DNA from: Telmatospirillum sp. J64-1
GTDB lineage: Bacteria > Pseudomonadota > Alphaproteobacteria > Rhodospirillales > Magnetospirillaceae
Length of the DNA stretch: 64,000 nt
Assembly (NCBI RefSeq): GCF_006980715.1
Contig: NZ_SBHN01000028.1
Coordinates: 1 to 64,000 of the forward strand
Direction of reading: 5' to 3'
Below are positions 61,910 through 64,000 of this stretch, one piece after another (the first letter of the stretch is position 1; every line of letters starts with the position of its first letter). The notes under the pieces are model-generated. The model was given only the letters and a program-made list of their open reading frames with translations. It did not search any database and had not been told where the DNA came from. The translations under genes and the position numbers were made by a program.

Positions 61910-62623
61910 ATGCACGACCCTATCGTGATCCTGACCGGTGCCGGCATTTCCAAGGAATCCGGCCTCGACACTTTCCGCTGCGAAGGCGGCATCTGGTCGA
62001 AGGTGCGGCTGGAGGACGTGGCGACGCCGGAAGGTTTCCTGCGCGACCCCGATCTGGTCCACGATTTCTACAATGCCCGGCGCGAAAGCCTGCGCGATCC
62101 CGCCGTTCGGCCCAATGCGGCGCATGAGGCCCTGGCGCGGCTGGAGCGGGACTATCCGGGCGAGGTTCTGCTGGTCACGCAGAATATCGATGATCTGCAC
62201 GAACGGGCCGGTTCGCGCAACCTGATCCACATGCATGGCGAATTGACCAAGGCCCGTTGCGATGCCTGCGGTTCCGTCCTGCATTGGCCGGGGCCGCTGG
62301 GGCAGGGCGACAGCTGCCCGAACTGTGCGGTCACCGGCCGTCTCCGCCCCCATGTGGTGTGGTTCGGCGAAATCCCGCTGGACATGGAACGCATCTACGA
62401 CGCCCTGGACAATTGCGGCCTGTTCCTGTCCATCGGCACCTCGGGCGCGGTCTATCCCGCCGCCGGTTTCGTGCAGCATCTGCGCATGGCCGGGCAGGCC
62501 CGGACGGTGGAACTGAACCTGGACCCGTCCGAGGGCGCCAGCCTGTTCCATGACGGCATCTACGGCCCGGCCAGCCAGGTCGTCCCGCAATTCGTCGAGA
62601 CGATCCTGGCAGGCAAGGTGTAG
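61910..62623 (+). CDS. NAD-dependent protein deacylase, sirtuin class III
   Basis: A 237-residue sirtuin: 'LTGAGISKESGLDTFR', 'TQNIDDLHERAGS', catalytic His109 in 'HMHGEL', zinc Cys117, Cys120, Cys136 and Cys139. Tyr54 and Arg57 in 'FYNARR' are the residues that let class III sirtuins (SIRT5, E. coli CobB) remove succinyl as well as acetyl groups. The E. coli name cobB is avoided here because cobB at 40719 is the corrin amidase. A possible substrate is Acs (19052). Confidence 0.95.
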   Translation: MHDPIVILTGAGISKESGLDTFRCEGGIWSKVRLEDVATPEGFLRDPDLVHDFYNARRESLRDPAVRPNAAHEALARLERDYPGEVLLVTQNIDDLHERAGSRNLIHMHGELTKARCDACGSVLHWPGPLGQGDSCPNCAVTGRLRPHVVWFGEIPLDMERIYDALDNCGLFLSIGTSGAVYPAAGFVQHLRMAGQARTVELNLDPSEGASLFHDGIYGPASQVVPQFVETILAGKV

Positions 62624-62660
62624 GGGGCAGGCAAGGTATAAGGGCGGGCCGTCTTCTTCC

Positions 62661-62939
62661 TCAGTGCCCGCCGCCGCAGCCGCACCCGCCGCCGCTCTTC
62701 GGCGCTTCCTCTTGTCCGGGCTCTTCGGGGGCGTGGCGGATGGCGCCCTGATAGATGCGGGACTGGCGTCCGTCATGGGTGACGGCGACGAAGCGGTGGT
62801 TGTTCTCGTCCTCGCCGAAATCCAGGGTGATCTCGCCTTTTTCCAGGGCGGCGACGACATCGGCCTCGGGCAGGTTCAACGCCTTGGCGATGGAGCCGAT
62901 CAAGGCATTGATCTCCTGGTACATCTCGCGCTGGTCCAA
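62661..62939 (-). CDS. Small protein with Gly/Cys-rich tail, unknown
   Basis: A protein of about 92 residues. A helical N-terminal part ('MYQEINALIGSIAKALNLPEADVVAALEKGEI', in parts) is followed by strands ('TLDFGEDENNHRFVAVTHDG'), and it ends in 'GGGCGCGGGH', which could bind metal. The start is either TTG 62939, 4 nt after AGGAGAG, or ATG 62924. No family is recognised. It converges on the sirtuin gene. Confidence 0.65.
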   Translation of the reverse strand: MDQREMYQEINALIGSIAKALNLPEADVVAALEKGEITLDFGEDENNHRFVAVTHDGRQSRIYQGAIRHAPEEPGQEEAPKSGGGCGCGGGH

Positions 62940-63175
62940 TTGGCTCTCCTTGAAACGAATGCGGATAGGAAAAGGGATGGTCGGGCGGCTGTCATGGCTG
63001 CGGCCCGGCCTGCCTTGCGGCATCTAGGATTTTCCGTCCTTCCGGCCAGCCGGGCCTGTGCGCGGGCAGGATACATGACGGCGGCGGGAATGGGAAAGGG
63101 CGGGCGGGAAGGGTACCGCCCGCCCAGGCGATTGGGTATCGTAGGAAACGGTTTTGCGCGGCGTCACGAGGGAAC

Positions 63176-64000
63176 ATGATCCACGTTTACACTCCCGGCC
63201 AGGACAGGCTGATCGAAGGCGGGCCCGAAAGCCTCGGCGAGGCGGCTCTGTGGATCGACCTGCTGGAGCCTAACGACGAGGAACGGGCGGCGGTCGAGCG
63301 CTTTCTCAGCCTCGTCTTGCCCAGCCGCGACGCCATGCAGGAGATCGAGGCGTCCAGCCGGATCTACCGGCAGGAAGGGGCGCTGTTCCTGACGGCGCCG
63401 GTGCTGACCGCCTCGGCCACGCTGGAGCCGCGCAATACCGCCGTGACCTTCATCGTGACGGCCAAATGCGTCGCGACCCTGCGCTATGGTACGCCGCAGC
63501 CCTTCACCGTCTTCGCCCAGCGTTCCACCCGCGAGCGCGGCTATGCCACGACGGCGGAAAACGTGGTGACGGGATTGCTGGACGAATTGATCGGGCGGCT
63601 GGCCGATGTCCTGGAGAAGGTGGGGGCGGAACTCGATGCCCTTTCCCACCAGATATTCCGTGCCCCGGAACTGGCGCCCCGGAAAAGGCGGCGGCCCATC
63701 GGCGACGACATGCAGCTCGTCCTGCGTGCCATCGGCCGTCACGGCGACCTGACCTCGAAGGTGCGCGACAGCCTGCTCGGCCTGGACCGGCTGGTCGGCG
63801 TCCTGCTGGCCGAAAGCGCCGCCAGCAAGCTCGACCGCCAGCGGCTGAAGTCCCTGGCCCGCGACATCCGCTCGCTGTCCGAACATGCCGATTACCTGTC
63901 GGGGAAGACCACCTTCCTGCTGGACGCCACGCTGGGCGTCATCAGCATCGAGCAGAACAACACCATCAAGATCTTCTCGGTGGTGTCTGTGGTCTTCCTG
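63176..64000 (+). CDS. corA: CorA-family divalent metal transporter (3' end outside window)
   Basis: The first 275 residues of a CorA-type Mg2+/Co2+ channel; no stop occurs before the window edge. The N-terminal cytoplasmic domain begins 'MIHVYTPGQDRLIE' and has 'WIDLLEPNDEERAAVERFL', a long helix 'LLDELIGRLADVLEKVGAELDALSHQIF' in parts, and then 'TLGVISIEQNNTIKIFSVVSVVFL', where the first membrane helix starts. The GMN motif lies beyond the end. The ATG at 63176 follows GAGGGA. Confidence 0.92.
   Translation, partial: MIHVYTPGQDRLIEGGPESLGEAALWIDLLEPNDEERAAVERFLSLVLPSRDAMQEIEASSRIYRQEGALFLTAPVLTASATLEPRNTAVTFIVTAKCVATLRYGTPQPFTVFAQRSTRERGYATTAENVVTGLLDELIGRLADVLEKVGAELDALSHQIFRAPELAPRKRRRPIGDDMQLVLRAIGRHGDLTSKVRDSLLGLDRLVGVLLAESAASKLDRQRLKSLARDIRSLSEHADYLSGKTTFLLDATLGVISIEQNNTIKIFSVVSVVFL

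Overview
The window looks like a piece of chromosome from a high-GC alphaproteobacterium, most likely Rhodospirillales close to Magnetospirillum or Azospirillum. This is inferred from gene content and order: the hemC-hemD-mitofilin-hemY run, a giant NAD-glutamate dehydrogenase of about 1600 residues, the SDHAF4-like DUF1674 protein, a DUF2125 protein, the gltB-gltD pair, an intracellular PHB depolymerase and a CbiD-type cobalamin route. No 16S rRNA gene is present, so the assignment cannot be made firmer.

Layout. 1-2692: a leftward operon for proteostasis and small-protein functions (CnoX-like thioredoxin, LON-domain protein, Trm112-like, DUF971). 2867-3242: two tandem identical tRNA-Gly(GCC) genes, each with its own promoter. 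3331-10327: a coiled-coil protein, gdhZ and an MFS permease. 10919-15445: leftward htpX-rsmB-gmhB-purH. 15527-18653: sdhAF4-like, a secreted nuclease and lipopolysaccharide core genes (two glycosyltransferases and gmhA). 19052-23251: acs and a leftward EVE/Rieske/YciI/gpsA set. 23611-26308: an IS5-family element and a foreign segment with an SDR dehydrogenase and a TetR regulator, inserted between gpsA and tsaD. 27435-32012: hemC-hemD-mitofilin-hemY. 32271-36003: a GIY-YIG protein, tRNA-Thr(CGT) and a TRAP transporter. 36096-40584: a drug-efflux MFS, a YgjP-like peptidase, a toxin-antitoxin pair, YcgN and PhaZ. 40719-46487: cobalamin genes (cobB, cobA, cbiD, cobK) with a Sco protein and a SafE-like membrane protein among them. 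46622-51977: a small STAS-like protein, a GST and an AT-rich island of methyltransferases and glycosyltransferases with a decayed transposase. 52130-58152: gltB-gltD. 58444-64000: a divergent UppP-like protein, DUF2125, ChaC, VanZ, a low-molecular-weight phosphatase, a sirtuin, a small Cys/Gly-tailed protein and the start of a CorA-type transporter.

Functional links. GdhZ and GltBD are the two sides of glutamate metabolism. Acs and a class III sirtuin with Tyr/Arg acyl-pocket residues may be connected through lysine acylation. GmhB, GmhA and the heptosyltransferase serve LPS inner-core heptose. HemC and HemD make uroporphyrinogen III, which CobA sends to cobalamin.

The intergenic DNA is rich in dispersed palindromic repeats of at least four families: (A) paired TTCGAGACG/CTCCTCA elements, (B) CATTCCCGC/GCGGGAATG hairpins, (C) ACACAGAT-type repeats and (D) short GC hairpins such as GCAGGGC/GCCCTGC. 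No CRISPR array, phage or rRNA operon was seen. The least ordinary items are the passenger-carrying IS-bounded segment, the DUF4258/MqsA-type toxin-antitoxin module whose operator covers its own -10 box, the nested 19-bp inverted repeat after gmhA, and a palindrome upstream of phaZ.
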